This document shows positions 1-5,710 of a DNA stretch of 8,307 nucleotides, piece after piece. A program made the position numbers and the translations under genes. The notes under the pieces were generated by a model. It was not told where the DNA came from and searched no databases. It worked only from the letters and a program-made list of their open reading frames with translations. Position 1 is the first letter of the stretch, and each line of letters begins with the position of its first letter. The stretch comes from Candidatus Woesearchaeota archaeon. Lineage in GTDB: Archaea > Nanobdellota > Nanobdellia > Woesearchaeales > ARS49. The stretch lies in NCBI GenBank assembly GCA_016203345.1, contig JACQMZ010000083.1:1-8307 (forward strand), read 5' to 3'.

Positions 1-67
1 CCTCATCACCGCTGGATATGTTGCATTTCATTGGTGGCGGAAAACACACCGGCGACGAATCTGGTAA
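1..67 (+). CDS. C-terminal end of an upstream membrane-anchored protein (partial)
   Basis: Reading from base 2, the frame is open from the window edge to a TAA at 65-67 and gives a hydrophobic stretch ending in HWWRKTHRRRIW. That is a transmembrane helix followed by a short, strongly basic cytosolic tail. The end resembles the membrane exit of the 476-residue protein downstream, which has VWWRKRKR, so the two may be related surface proteins. The next gene's ATG follows after a single base, which fits an operon of surface proteins. Only 21 residues are visible, so no domain or function can be given; the call rests on the hydrophobic/basic pattern and the spacing. Confidence 0.55.
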   Translation, partial: LITAGYVAFHWWRKTHRRRIW

Positions 68-68
68 C

Positions 69-1667
69 ATGAACAAAATACTTTTGGCATTGTTAGTACT
101 AACCATCACTGCGGCAAAGGCTGAACGCGTCACGGTCGGGCTCAGCCCTCCACGGTTGTATGCAGACCATCTCCTCCCTGGTTCTTCACTGGAAAGAGAG
201 CTTCTTCTCAGCAGAAGCGACCAGCTCGCAGACTTGATTGTTTCCATCACTGTTCCTACAGCGTTCGCGTCGTGGATCAAGGTCAACCAAACGTCATTCA
301 CGTTTTCTCGCAGCCAGGAATCGACGCCGCTCCGCTTCCTCATCACCGTTCCACCAAACGCTGGAACAGGAGAGTACAACACAAGCATCGAAGTCCACGT
401 CAAACCCATCGCCAGTGCAGGAATCACTACGGAAGTGGTATTTCCGATTGATGTTAGACTAAACGTCACTGACAGAGAATACCGGTCGTTCAGGATCCGC
501 ACCATCCGCGTCCCAGACACGCAAGAACACATAACAATTCTTCTACCGGTTGAGAACAACGGAAACGCCCGTGCTGGCCCCAGCAGTGTGAACGTCAGCG
601 TCCGTGACCAGTTCAACACACGCGAGCTGTTCTCCACAACTGCAGTTGTTACCACAAGCGTGCCGCCGTTCAGTACGCAAACCCTCGAAGTTCCTATACG
701 CTCTGAACTTGATGGCGGCCAGTACCTTGCTAACGTGACAGTGTTAGATGGCGACAATGTTGTTTTGCAGGACGCGATCATGTTTGATGTTGTCAGGCCA
801 ACACGGCCATGGTGGATTCTTCTTGCAGTGCTGATGGCAGGTCTTCTCTGGCTTCACAAACGTCGACTACTGTGCTTAGTTCTCATCACTGCCTGTGCTC
901 ACGTCGTAATTGCTGCCGATCCTCTAGTTGGGCCCATTACCGCCCCTAGTACTGTCGCCCTGAACGCGGACACGACAAAAATCATCACGTGCAACGCTAC
1001 CATTACTGATGCAGACGGGTTTGAGAACATCACGGTGGTCAACGCCACGTTTTTCGACGCTGCCGAGGCAAATGCAACAAGCGCTAACGACAACAACAAC
1101 CACTACACGAACACAAATTGCACGCTCATAGGCGGAAGCGGCATCACTACTACCGCAGTATGCGAATTTTTGGTCTGGCATTATGCGAACCCTTCACCGA
1201 ACTGGACGTGCAACCTGACCGCCACAGATGGCATCGGCACGAGTACAAACACAACTGGGAACTTGACAGTTCAGGAACTCAAAGCCTTGTCCGTGCACTC
1301 CTTTAATTATGATAACAGTGCGGGAGGAACAATTTCGCTCGGAGCAGTAAGCGCGCAAGCTATGCTAAACGTCACAAATGCCGGCAATGTCAACATCACT
1401 GTGCAGGTCAATGGAGACACGAACGCCATGACGTGCACTGTCGGCACCATCCCTCTTGACAACGAACGCTACAACATCACGGCAGGATTTGCTTTTGATA
1501 ACGGGACAGCGCTCTCCAACACAGCAATCAATGTCACTGGATTCATGGTTGCCAGAAGGACAGACGATGCCACACCCAGCGTCAATTCCCTGTACTGGCT
1601 GCTCAAAATTCCTTCACAGGGCGTCGGCGGGACCTGCACAGGAAGCATCACCATCAACGCGAACTGA
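69..1667 (+). CDS. Two-part surface protein with an internal signal peptide-like membrane hairpin
   Basis: The start at 69 is preferred over the in-frame ATG at 18 because it begins a clear signal peptide (MNKILLALLVLTITAAKA, predicted cut after residue 18) one base after the upstream stop. Residues 19-245 look like two Ig-like beta-sandwich domains of the kind found in archaeal COG1470-like surface proteins. Residues 248-262 are a transmembrane helix, then HKRR (263-266), then a second hydrophobic stretch (267-282) ending VVIA|AD, which looks like a signal peptidase site. Residues 283-532 are Cys- and Asn-rich with more than a dozen N-X-S/T sequons, and resemble a stand-alone DPANN-type secreted family (CNATITDADG, then WTCNLTATD). 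With HKRR cytosolic, both halves would lie outside the cell. The order suggests an anchored protein fused in frame to a secreted one, possibly processed into two. There is no recognisable Shine-Dalgarno. It is 2 bases from the next gene. The exact molecular role is unknown. Confidence 0.85.
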   Translation: MNKILLALLVLTITAAKAERVTVGLSPPRLYADHLLPGSSLERELLLSRSDQLADLIVSITVPTAFASWIKVNQTSFTFSRSQESTPLRFLITVPPNAGTGEYNTSIEVHVKPIASAGITTEVVFPIDVRLNVTDREYRSFRIRTIRVPDTQEHITILLPVENNGNARAGPSSVNVSVRDQFNTRELFSTTAVVTTSVPPFSTQTLEVPIRSELDGGQYLANVTVLDGDNVVLQDAIMFDVVRPTRPWWILLAVLMAGLLWLHKRRLLCLVLITACAHVVIAADPLVGPITAPSTVALNADTTKIITCNATITDADGFENITVVNATFFDAAEANATSANDNNNHYTNTNCTLIGGSGITTTAVCEFLVWHYANPSPNWTCNLTATDGIGTSTNTTGNLTVQELKALSVHSFNYDNSAGGTISLGAVSAQAMLNVTNAGNVNITVQVNGDTNAMTCTVGTIPLDNERYNITAGFAFDNGTALSNTAINVTGFMVARRTDDATPSVNSLYWLLKIPSQGVGGTCTGSITINAN

Positions 1668-1669
1668 CC

Positions 1670-3100
1670 ATGAAAAAAATTATGCTCGTCTTACTTTGTA
1701 CGGTTGCGATAGTCGCCGCACAACTTCCTGTCCGTGTGTCTGTGGTGAACGTGGCTCCGGCTGTTCAGAGCGTGCAAACGTTTGAACTGTACGTATCTTC
1801 TGAAGACAACGTACCAAGCACTAACATCACGGTATGTAACACTGTCTCTTCAAAACGGGTGTACGTGCAAACTACAGTGAACGACGCAAACGGGTATGAA
1901 GATGTTTCTGCTGACGGAAGCGTGCAGTACAGGATCGTCATGATCAACGGCACCGACGAAAAACCTTATCCCCGCCAGCCTGGCTTTCATCAAGCTACTT
2001 TTGAAGCAGGCGCCGGGTTGAACGGTACGTACACCGGATGGTTTGAAATAACACCAGACGACAACGCGAGCACCTACCGCGTCTATGCCCGCGTCAATGA
2101 CAGCGAATACGGGGTAGACGGCACACAACGAGCAGAGTTCATCTTTGGGAAGAAATCATGCAGGACCCACGAGCAGTATGCCCTCCGCGTAACGAATGAT
2201 AACACAGTCGTCACTGCCGACACTCTCAGCATCACGCTCGCCACACAACAGAATGTCACCGGCCAGATCCTCGTGACCAGCACCACAAGTTCTCCAGTAG
2301 CATACACAGACTTCGGCAAAGACGCCATCGGATTCTACGACATAACGGTTTCCAAGAACATCAACAGCTCGCTTAGCTCCGCACAACTCCTCCTAACATA
2401 TGATGACAGCGCCGTGCATTCACTAGATGAGAACAGCCTGAAATGGTACACGTTCGACGGTACCAACTGGGTAATGATCGCAAACTCAAGCGTCAACACG
2501 AGCACAAACACAGTCACGAGCGAAATCACCCACTTCAGCCTGTACGCGGTATTCGGCATCCCTGTTGGCATCAAAGGACGAGGAGGCGCGTATTCCACAC
2601 CAACCATTGTTGATGCACCATCAGGAAGTGGCAGCGAACAGCGCACCACAAAACGAGTGTGCAACCCTGGCACCACGTACTGCGGCAGTCTCTGCTGCCA
2701 ATCAGACGAAACCTGCAGAAACGGCAAGTGCGAACGGCCTGCACAACAAATGCGCACCACGACAGATCACAAGAGACAACCTTCACCAGCACCCCAAAAA
2801 CCAGAAGAGTCACCCAAACAACGACTCGCAGCCCTGTTCACTGGACTGAGGACCGTTGATCTGCCAAAGGTTACCGTCATTGAACTCAGGTATGCAAGCC
2901 TACTTCTGACGGCAAGCGGCGCTGTCGGCATACTCGTCTGGTGGCGCAAGCGCAAACGCTTGAAGAAAAAAGAGAAAATCATCACTGCACTCGTGAAGAC
3001 ATTCCGGCGACGAGACTACAGCGTGTACAAGAAGATAATCAACGAGAACACCCTCCGGATCTGTCCACACTGCCATTCCTCCCTAGACGAACACCAGTAG
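1670..3100 (+). CDS. Membrane-anchored surface protein with knottin-like Cys domain and cytosolic CxxC tail
   Basis: The gene starts 2 bases after the previous stop, without a visible Shine-Dalgarno, so translational coupling is likely. Residues 1-17 are a signal peptide (MKKIMLVLLCTVAIVAA). Residues about 18-296 are a sequon-rich extracellular beta region ending in ITHFSLYAVFG (286-296), a motif common at the end of archaeal surface Ig-like domains. Next comes a six-cysteine block (C331, C338, C342, C343, C349, C354) with the C-C-CC-C-C order of inhibitor-cystine-knot peptides. A Pro-, Gln- and Lys-rich linker follows, then one transmembrane helix (about 409-425), a very basic stop-transfer stretch, and a cytosolic tail ending in CPHC (C465, C468). 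The CxxC pair is half a zinc site, so metal binding would need a dimer or a partner. The role is probably cell-surface binding or adhesion. The architecture is clear; the ligand is unknown. Confidence 0.88.
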   Translation: MKKIMLVLLCTVAIVAAQLPVRVSVVNVAPAVQSVQTFELYVSSEDNVPSTNITVCNTVSSKRVYVQTTVNDANGYEDVSADGSVQYRIVMINGTDEKPYPRQPGFHQATFEAGAGLNGTYTGWFEITPDDNASTYRVYARVNDSEYGVDGTQRAEFIFGKKSCRTHEQYALRVTNDNTVVTADTLSITLATQQNVTGQILVTSTTSSPVAYTDFGKDAIGFYDITVSKNINSSLSSAQLLLTYDDSAVHSLDENSLKWYTFDGTNWVMIANSSVNTSTNTVTSEITHFSLYAVFGIPVGIKGRGGAYSTPTIVDAPSGSGSEQRTTKRVCNPGTTYCGSLCCQSDETCRNGKCERPAQQMRTTTDHKRQPSPAPQKPEESPKQRLAALFTGLRTVDLPKVTVIELRYASLLLTASGAVGILVWWRKRKRLKKKEKIITALVKTFRRRDYSVYKKIINENTLRICPHCHSSLDEHQ

Positions 3101-3254
3101 CGACAACTCCCTCTCCAAAATTCTTTACCTCATCGTTGTGAGGCGCACTGGACAACCGCGCACACAGCGCTTATTAAGCTCGTTGTTGAAAATTTCACAC
3201 GGATTTCTCGTGTGAGCGAGCGAAGCGAGCGAACTCGAGAAATCCGGGGGACAC
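3101..3254. other. Intergenic segment after the surface operon
   Basis: This short stretch separates the end of the 476-residue surface protein from a possible degraded gene. It is dominated by the hairpin repeat at 3200-3246. No promoter with a good TATA box and no T-rich terminator is evident here on the plus strand. Confidence 0.5.
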
Positions 3255-3487
3255 ATGCTGTTGGGCGTATGCGGACAACCGTCAGAAGTCAATGCTGCAC
3301 TTCTTGCGTACGCTATTGAGCACGCACCAGTCATTCTCGTGGACTGCGCAAACTGCGCAATACAACATTTCACAGTCTCATATGCAGCACCATTAGATAG
3401 TCCTGCCCTAAACACGTGCTGTTCCAAGTGCTGGATCCTGCTGACCAGCTCCTGCACGGCTTGTTGAGAAAATTCCGCCACTGCCAT
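3125..3487 (-). CDS. Alternative low-confidence ORF on the opposite strand
   Basis: This 120-residue frame starts MAVAEFSQQAVQELVSRIQH, a plausible amphipathic helix. Its ATG lies about 28 bases from the centre of a TATA-like TTTAAATATA at 3511-3520, with GAGGGGG just before the start. The second half reads straight through hairpin repeat A as a low-complexity Ser/Arg/Cys-rich sequence, which argues against a real gene. It cannot coexist meaningfully with the plus-strand remnant at 3255-3490, and its N-terminal helix is the exact codon-phase antisense of that remnant's last helix. It is listed only because of the promoter spacing. Confidence 0.22.
   Translation of the reverse strand: MAVAEFSQQAVQELVSRIQHLEQHVFRAGLSNGAAYETVKCCIAQFAQSTRMTGACSIAYARSAALTSDGCPHTPNSMCPPDFSSSLASLAHTRNPCEIFNNELNKRCVRGCPVRLTTMR
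3200..3246. repeat. Hairpin repeat A (11-bp perfect stem)
   Basis: CGGATTTCTCG at 3200-3210 pairs perfectly with CGAGAAATCCG at 3236-3246. The 25-base loop holds two tandem GCGAGCGAA units. The left arm can instead pair locally: CACACG at 3196-3201 with CGTGTG at 3209-3214, so two folds compete. The loop shares the GAGC/GCGAAGC/GAAC theme with the other hairpin repeats in this window, but it lacks their clean inner stem and is the most divergent copy. Confidence 0.75.
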
Positions 3488-3490
3488 TCC
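3255..3490 (+). pseudogene. Possible frameshifted, 3'-truncated gene remnant
   Basis: An ATG at 3255, six bases after a GGGGG stretch, opens a reading frame beginning MLLGVCGQPSEVNAALLAYA and continuing through PVILVDCANCA. This has the strand-helix-strand pattern of a Rossmann- or RecA-like alpha/beta start. From about 3412 the frame decays into a Cys-rich tail ending at 3467. A shift by one base there would instead read VLFQVLDPADQLLHGLLRKF, again strand then helix. The simplest reading is one lost base in a gene that is then cut off where AT-rich DNA begins near 3490. I do not recognise the family. The opposite-strand reading at 3125-3487 is the competing explanation. Confidence 0.35.
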
Positions 3491-3666
3491 CCCTCTTTTT
3501 CACAATTGGCTTTAAATATATTCCTCAACAAAAACCGAAATATTTACGGCTGGAGCCGAAAACTTTCCGGCACAATACACTGATTCTGGTTACTCTTGGG
3601 TTGTATTCCTGCTTTGTATGCATGCGTAGAGTTTAACACTTAATGCGTTTTTACGAAAGTCAAAAA
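3491..3666. other. AT-rich non-coding stretch at the left edge of the cassette
   Basis: Base composition falls sharply to AT-rich here compared with the surface operon. It contains the TATA-like TTTAAATATA (3511-3520) and a small CGGCTGGAGCCG hairpin near 3550. It also holds a run of five A at 3662-3666, which is T5 on the minus strand just past the zinc-ribbon stop and could act as an archaeal oligo-T terminator. I see no gene, tRNA or clear boundary repeat. Confidence 0.4.
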
Positions 3667-3900
3667 CTAATTGTATATTCCTGTTTCAATGGACTGGGTA
3701 TTGCTTTTTTTACTCGTTTGTATTTGTCCAATAACAGAAGTTAATTGTTTTGTCGTCAAAGAATATTCATTGCAATTATTGCAAAATAAAGGATTTTCAG
3801 TAGTCACTATTGCTAACTCCGGGTTTCCTATTTGAGCGCAGAACTTTTTTGTTCCTTGCTTCTGTTCAAGAGCGTGGCTGCAAATTGGGCATTTTGGCAT
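3667..3900 (-). CDS. Small zinc-ribbon protein, YgiT/MqsA-N-terminal-like
   Basis: A 77-residue protein beginning MPKCPICSHALEQKQG. C4-x2-C7 and C40-x2-C43 form a four-cysteine zinc ribbon, with the second knuckle in LFCNNCNEYSL. This is the layout of the YgiT-type zinc finger that makes up the N-terminal part of the MqsA antitoxin and of many short toxin-linked proteins. No helix-turn-helix follows; the tail is polar and short. It starts 6 bases after the stop of the 138-residue gene, and GAGGTG at 3910-3915 lies 9 bases before its ATG, so it is the second gene of a two-gene transcript. Toxin-first, zinc-ribbon-second is also the MqsRA order. The ribbon itself is clear; an antitoxin role is inferred from length and position only. 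An alternative is a general nucleic-acid-binding zinc ribbon. Confidence 0.75.
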   Translation of the reverse strand: MPKCPICSHALEQKQGTKKFCAQIGNPELAIVTTENPLFCNNCNEYSLTTKQLTSVIGQIQTSKKSNTQSIETGIYN

Positions 3901-3906
3901 ATTAGA

Positions 3907-4323
3907 TCACACCTCTTGTTTCTTTACAGGTTGTACCGAAGGGACCGAACTATTTAAATGTTTGTCCAGCTTCTTTTTCTCATCAGCATTAGCTAGTTCC
4001 ATGTTTCCTACTCCTACTGTAAGCTCTAATGGGTCTATATAAAGGCATATCTTGACTGGTGCCTGTAGTGTGTTGGAATAGAAAAACCATAAGTAACCAA
4101 AAGTCTCGCCATCAAAGGATTGTATCTGTGTATTCCATGTCAGACGGCAATTTCGAGGGTCTTTAATATTGCGTTCAAGTTCAAAAAATAGAACTTCTAA
4201 TTGTTCAGGAGTTTGACATACGTGAAGAATATTATTGGCTTGATTAACAATGCGTTGCGACCAGATAATTTGACATTGTTGTAATATTTTATTTTCAACT
4301 TCTGGAAGCGTGATCGAACCCAT
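3907..4323 (-). CDS. Unknown 138-residue protein, possible partner of the zinc-ribbon protein
   Basis: I do not recognise this protein. It is soluble, with no signal peptide or membrane helix. The first 55 residues look helical (PEVENKILQQCQIIWSQRIV, then TPEQLEVLFFELERNI). The middle looks like beta strands rich in aromatic residues (ETFGYLWFFYSN, then VKICLYIDPLELTVGVG), and the tail is charged and polar. It has four scattered cysteines (for example C17) and no metal motif. The start at 4323 is supported by TTATAAAT on the minus strand centred about 26 bases upstream, giving a leaderless transcript. It uses AT-rich codons unlike its neighbours, suggesting recent acquisition. It is followed closely by the zinc-ribbon gene. 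A toxin-like role is a guess from that arrangement; it has no visible MqsR similarity. Confidence 0.75.
   Translation of the reverse strand: MGSITLPEVENKILQQCQIIWSQRIVNQANNILHVCQTPEQLEVLFFELERNIKDPRNCRLTWNTQIQSFDGETFGYLWFFYSNTLQAPVKICLYIDPLELTVGVGNMELANADEKKKLDKHLNSSVPSVQPVKKQEV
3910..3915 (-). promoter_or_regulatory. Shine-Dalgarno for the zinc-ribbon gene
   Basis: GAGGTG on the minus strand ends 9 bases before the ATG at 3900, overlapping the end of the upstream gene. It marks the second gene of the unit as SD-dependent while the first appears leaderless. Confidence 0.7.
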
Positions 4324-4344
4324 ATTTTTACGTTTCGGGCTACG

Positions 4345-4354
4345 ATTTATAAGC
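4345..4354 (-). promoter_or_regulatory. TATA box for the 138-residue protein operon
   Basis: On the minus strand the sequence reads GCTTATAAAT, preceded by an A-rich BRE-like AAAA. Its centre is about 26 bases from the ATG at 4323, so transcription should start at or within a few bases of the start codon. Confidence 0.6.
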
Positions 4355-4393
4355 TTTTAGAGGCTCGAAAAAATGCTTCGCAACATTCGTTTG

Positions 4394-4417
4394 TTAACAC
4401 CCGTTACTTAACACCCG
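4394..4417. repeat. Direct repeat TTAACACCCG x2 between divergent promoters
   Basis: TTAACACCCG occurs at 4394-4403 and again at 4408-4417, a 14-base period. The pair sits between the two divergent TATA boxes (4345-4354 and 4448-4455), so a regulator site acting on both genes is possible but not shown. Confidence 0.5.
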
Positions 4418-4447
4418 ATAAATTACTAATACCAAACAAACCCTACC

Positions 4448-4455
4448 TTTAAAAA
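4448..4455 (+). promoter_or_regulatory. TATA box for the 156-residue protein gene
   Basis: TTTAAAAA is centred about 26 bases before the ATG at 4477. There is no Shine-Dalgarno before that ATG (CCGACACCGC), which together point to a leaderless transcript. Confidence 0.6.
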
Positions 4456-4476
4456 CCAATCAACATCCGACACCGC

Positions 4477-4947
4477 ATGCTCAAACAACTTATCCAACAG
4501 ATTATAGAACACAACCTTTTCATCTCCTTCCATGACAAACACCCAAGTGCGTTTCTCGCGCACGTGTTCATCCAAGACCAGACTATCCAAGCAGGGTATT
4601 ACGATGCGAGCGCCGAGCGCATGACCACGTTTGTTGTCAGCGGCGACCGCGTGGACCGCATCGAAGACCAAGAAGTCCTCAAAACAGACGGAACAATACT
4701 GCCACTGGACATCGACCGCGTCACGCTGCAGCCGCCTGGCGCTCGAAAAGTTTTCAGTGACACGCTCAAACAACACTATCCGAAAGAACAACCAACACAG
4801 ACATTCATCATCCTCCAACAATCCACCGACGGACCATACTACAACATCACCGCGCTCACCGCAAGCATCAAAACAATCAACATCAAAATATCAGCAACAG
4901 ACGGAACTGTGCTCAAACATTCCTGCGAAGCGCTGGTGCGGATGTAA
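4477..4947 (+). CDS. Conserved-looking hypothetical protein, PepSY-like C-terminus
   Basis: A 156-residue soluble protein with no signal peptide or membrane helix. The start is set by the TATA box 26 bases upstream. Residues 1-45 are an amphipathic helix followed by strands (MLKQLIQQIIEHNLFISFHD, then AHVFIQDQTIQAGYYD). The middle is rich in charged strands. The last 35 residues (122-156) read YNITALTASIKTINIKIS then DGTVLKHS, a strand-helix-strand-turn pattern like the end of PepSY-type domains ("...NIKIDAKTGKVL..."). Codon use matches the GC-richer surface genes, not the AT-rich cassette on its left. The stop codon overlaps the left arm of hairpin repeat B. Function is unknown; the PepSY resemblance is a weak pattern match. 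Confidence 0.75.
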   Translation: MLKQLIQQIIEHNLFISFHDKHPSAFLAHVFIQDQTIQAGYYDASAERMTTFVVSGDRVDRIEDQEVLKTDGTILPLDIDRVTLQPPGARKVFSDTLKQHYPKEQPTQTFIILQQSTDGPYYNITALTASIKTINIKISATDGTVLKHSCEALVRM

Positions 4948-4988
4948 TTTTCCGAATTCGCCGCTCTCGCGGCTCATTCAGGAAAATT
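4946..4988. repeat. Nested hairpin repeat B
   Basis: Outer arms AATTTTCC (4946-4953) and GGAAAATT (4981-4988). Inside them GAAT (4954-4957) pairs with ATTC (4976-4979), and inside that GCCGC (4960-4964) pairs with GCGGC (4969-4973) around TCTC. Its reverse complement lines up base for base with repeat C over the TGAATGAG...GAATTC core. The left arm overlaps the stop codon of the preceding gene. Confidence 0.85.
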
Positions 4989-5053
4989 CGTCAGGATTTC
5001 GCCGTTGACAGCACGGGCTTTAGCATTTCAAAGATTTTGTCTGCATAAGGCCG

Positions 5054-5455
5054 TTAGTACGCACGAACGAGCAGCGAGCTTATGCGCTCAAAGTGTTCAG
5101 TATTCCTTGTAATAATCTCAGAGCAGCCATTCGCGAGCATGATCCCTGAAATGAGTACGTCAGGAGGATCAACGCGCTGCCCTTTGCGTGACAACTCAGC
5201 AGAGATTCGTGCACTTTGGTCTGACGCCCTCCGATCCAGCGTAAACACTGACAAACGATCAAGCAATTCAGACAATGCCTCTCTCTCCACTCTCACACGC
5301 TCGTGATTCTCATTCTTGTACAATCCAACCAACAGTTCGTAAACATTTATTTCAGTGGTGATGAAATGCTCATTCTCCAACTCCTGCGCAGCCACGACTG
5401 CCTCACGATTGTTCCTCAGCAAATCAATGATAAAGCTCGTATCCAGACAAATCAT
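5054..5455 (-). CDS. vapC: VapC-type PIN-domain ribonuclease toxin
   Basis: A 133-residue PIN-domain protein, the usual VapC length. The four expected acidic/polar positions are visible: D5 in MICLDTSFIIDLL, E40 in NVYELLVG, D99 in DPPDVLISG, and N118 in ITRNTEHF. VapC toxins are Mg-dependent RNases that cut specific tRNA or rRNA and are blocked by the partner VapB. The start at 5455 is chosen over one 30 bases upstream because the PIN fold begins at MICLDTSF and because ATGA overlaps the antitoxin stop (5452-5454), a classic coupled TA junction. All key residues are intact, so it should be active. The target RNA cannot be predicted. Confidence 0.93.
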   Translation of the reverse strand: MICLDTSFIIDLLRNNREAVVAAQELENEHFITTEINVYELLVGLYKNENHERVRVEREALSELLDRLSVFTLDRRASDQSARISAELSRKGQRVDPPDVLISGIMLANGCSEIITRNTEHFERISSLLVRAY

Positions 5456-5688
5456 GCCAGCCTTGCCTTTTGTCTGGCACCCCACTTCGAGCGGGACTCG
5501 CGGATTTCACTAAGCATCTTCCCAGCAATGTCCTGCGGCATTTTCCCCCACGCGCCCGCAAGCTCAAGTATTGAACCTTTCTTTTTGAGCAGACGCACAA
5601 TTTCCTCAGAAAAGCTTTCATCCTCCTTCTTCTGCCGCGCAAGCACTGCATACGCGTCCTCGGTAACAGTTATTGTTTTCGTAGCCAT
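5452..5688 (-). CDS. vapB: VapB-type antitoxin, UPF0330 family
   Basis: A 78-residue protein with the UPF0330/VapB pattern: N-terminal ribbon-helix-helix-like KTITVTEDAYAVL (4-16), ESFSEEIVRLL (24-34), KKKGSILELAGAWGKM (35-50), then a basic, probably unfolded C-terminal tail that would wrap the toxin. The N-terminal part would bind DNA and repress the operon. It is translated first and overlaps vapC by ATGA. The start at 5688 is supported by TTAAATAT about 25 bases upstream on the minus strand, giving a leaderless transcript. The imperfect palindrome at 5697-5710 lies between that box and the start and is the natural operator candidate. Confidence 0.9.
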   Translation of the reverse strand: MATKTITVTEDAYAVLARQKKEDESFSEEIVRLLKKKGSILELAGAWGKMPQDIAGKMLSEIRESRSKWGARQKARLA

Positions 5689-5696
5689 TATCAGTG

Positions 5697-5710
5697 TATG
5701 TGTACACGTA
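5697..5710. promoter_or_regulatory. Candidate vapBC operator palindrome
   Basis: GTGTACAC at 5700-5707 is a perfect palindrome, extended to 5697-5710 with one mismatched pair (TA-t-GTGTACAC-g-TA). It lies between the TATA box and the vapB start, where a VapB-VapC complex would typically bind to autorepress. Confidence 0.5.

Noticed and set aside
18..68. In-frame upstream ATG at 18 as the start of the first large protein.
   Set aside because: It would put 17 polar residues before a good signal peptide and overlap the end of the upstream gene; the ATG at 69 fits both the signal peptide and operon spacing.
2335..2760. 141-codon minus-strand frame inside the 476-residue surface protein gene.
   Set aside because: It lies wholly within a clear gene, has no promoter or SD, and its sequence is Cys/Ser/Val-rich shadow without domain pattern.
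3530..3666. tRNA or other structured RNA gene in the AT-rich gap.
   Set aside because: Only a 5-bp hairpin (CGGCT/AGCCG) is visible; there is no T-loop consensus or cloverleaf.
4946..4988. Bacterial-type rho-independent terminator.
   Set aside because: No T-run follows the hairpin, the fold is shared with copies at unrelated positions, and archaeal termination does not rely on such hairpins.
5456..5485. Upstream ATG at 5485 as the vapC start.
   Set aside because: It would add ten residues unlike PIN N-termini and a 34-base overlap with vapB; the ATGA junction at 5452-5455 gives the usual start.
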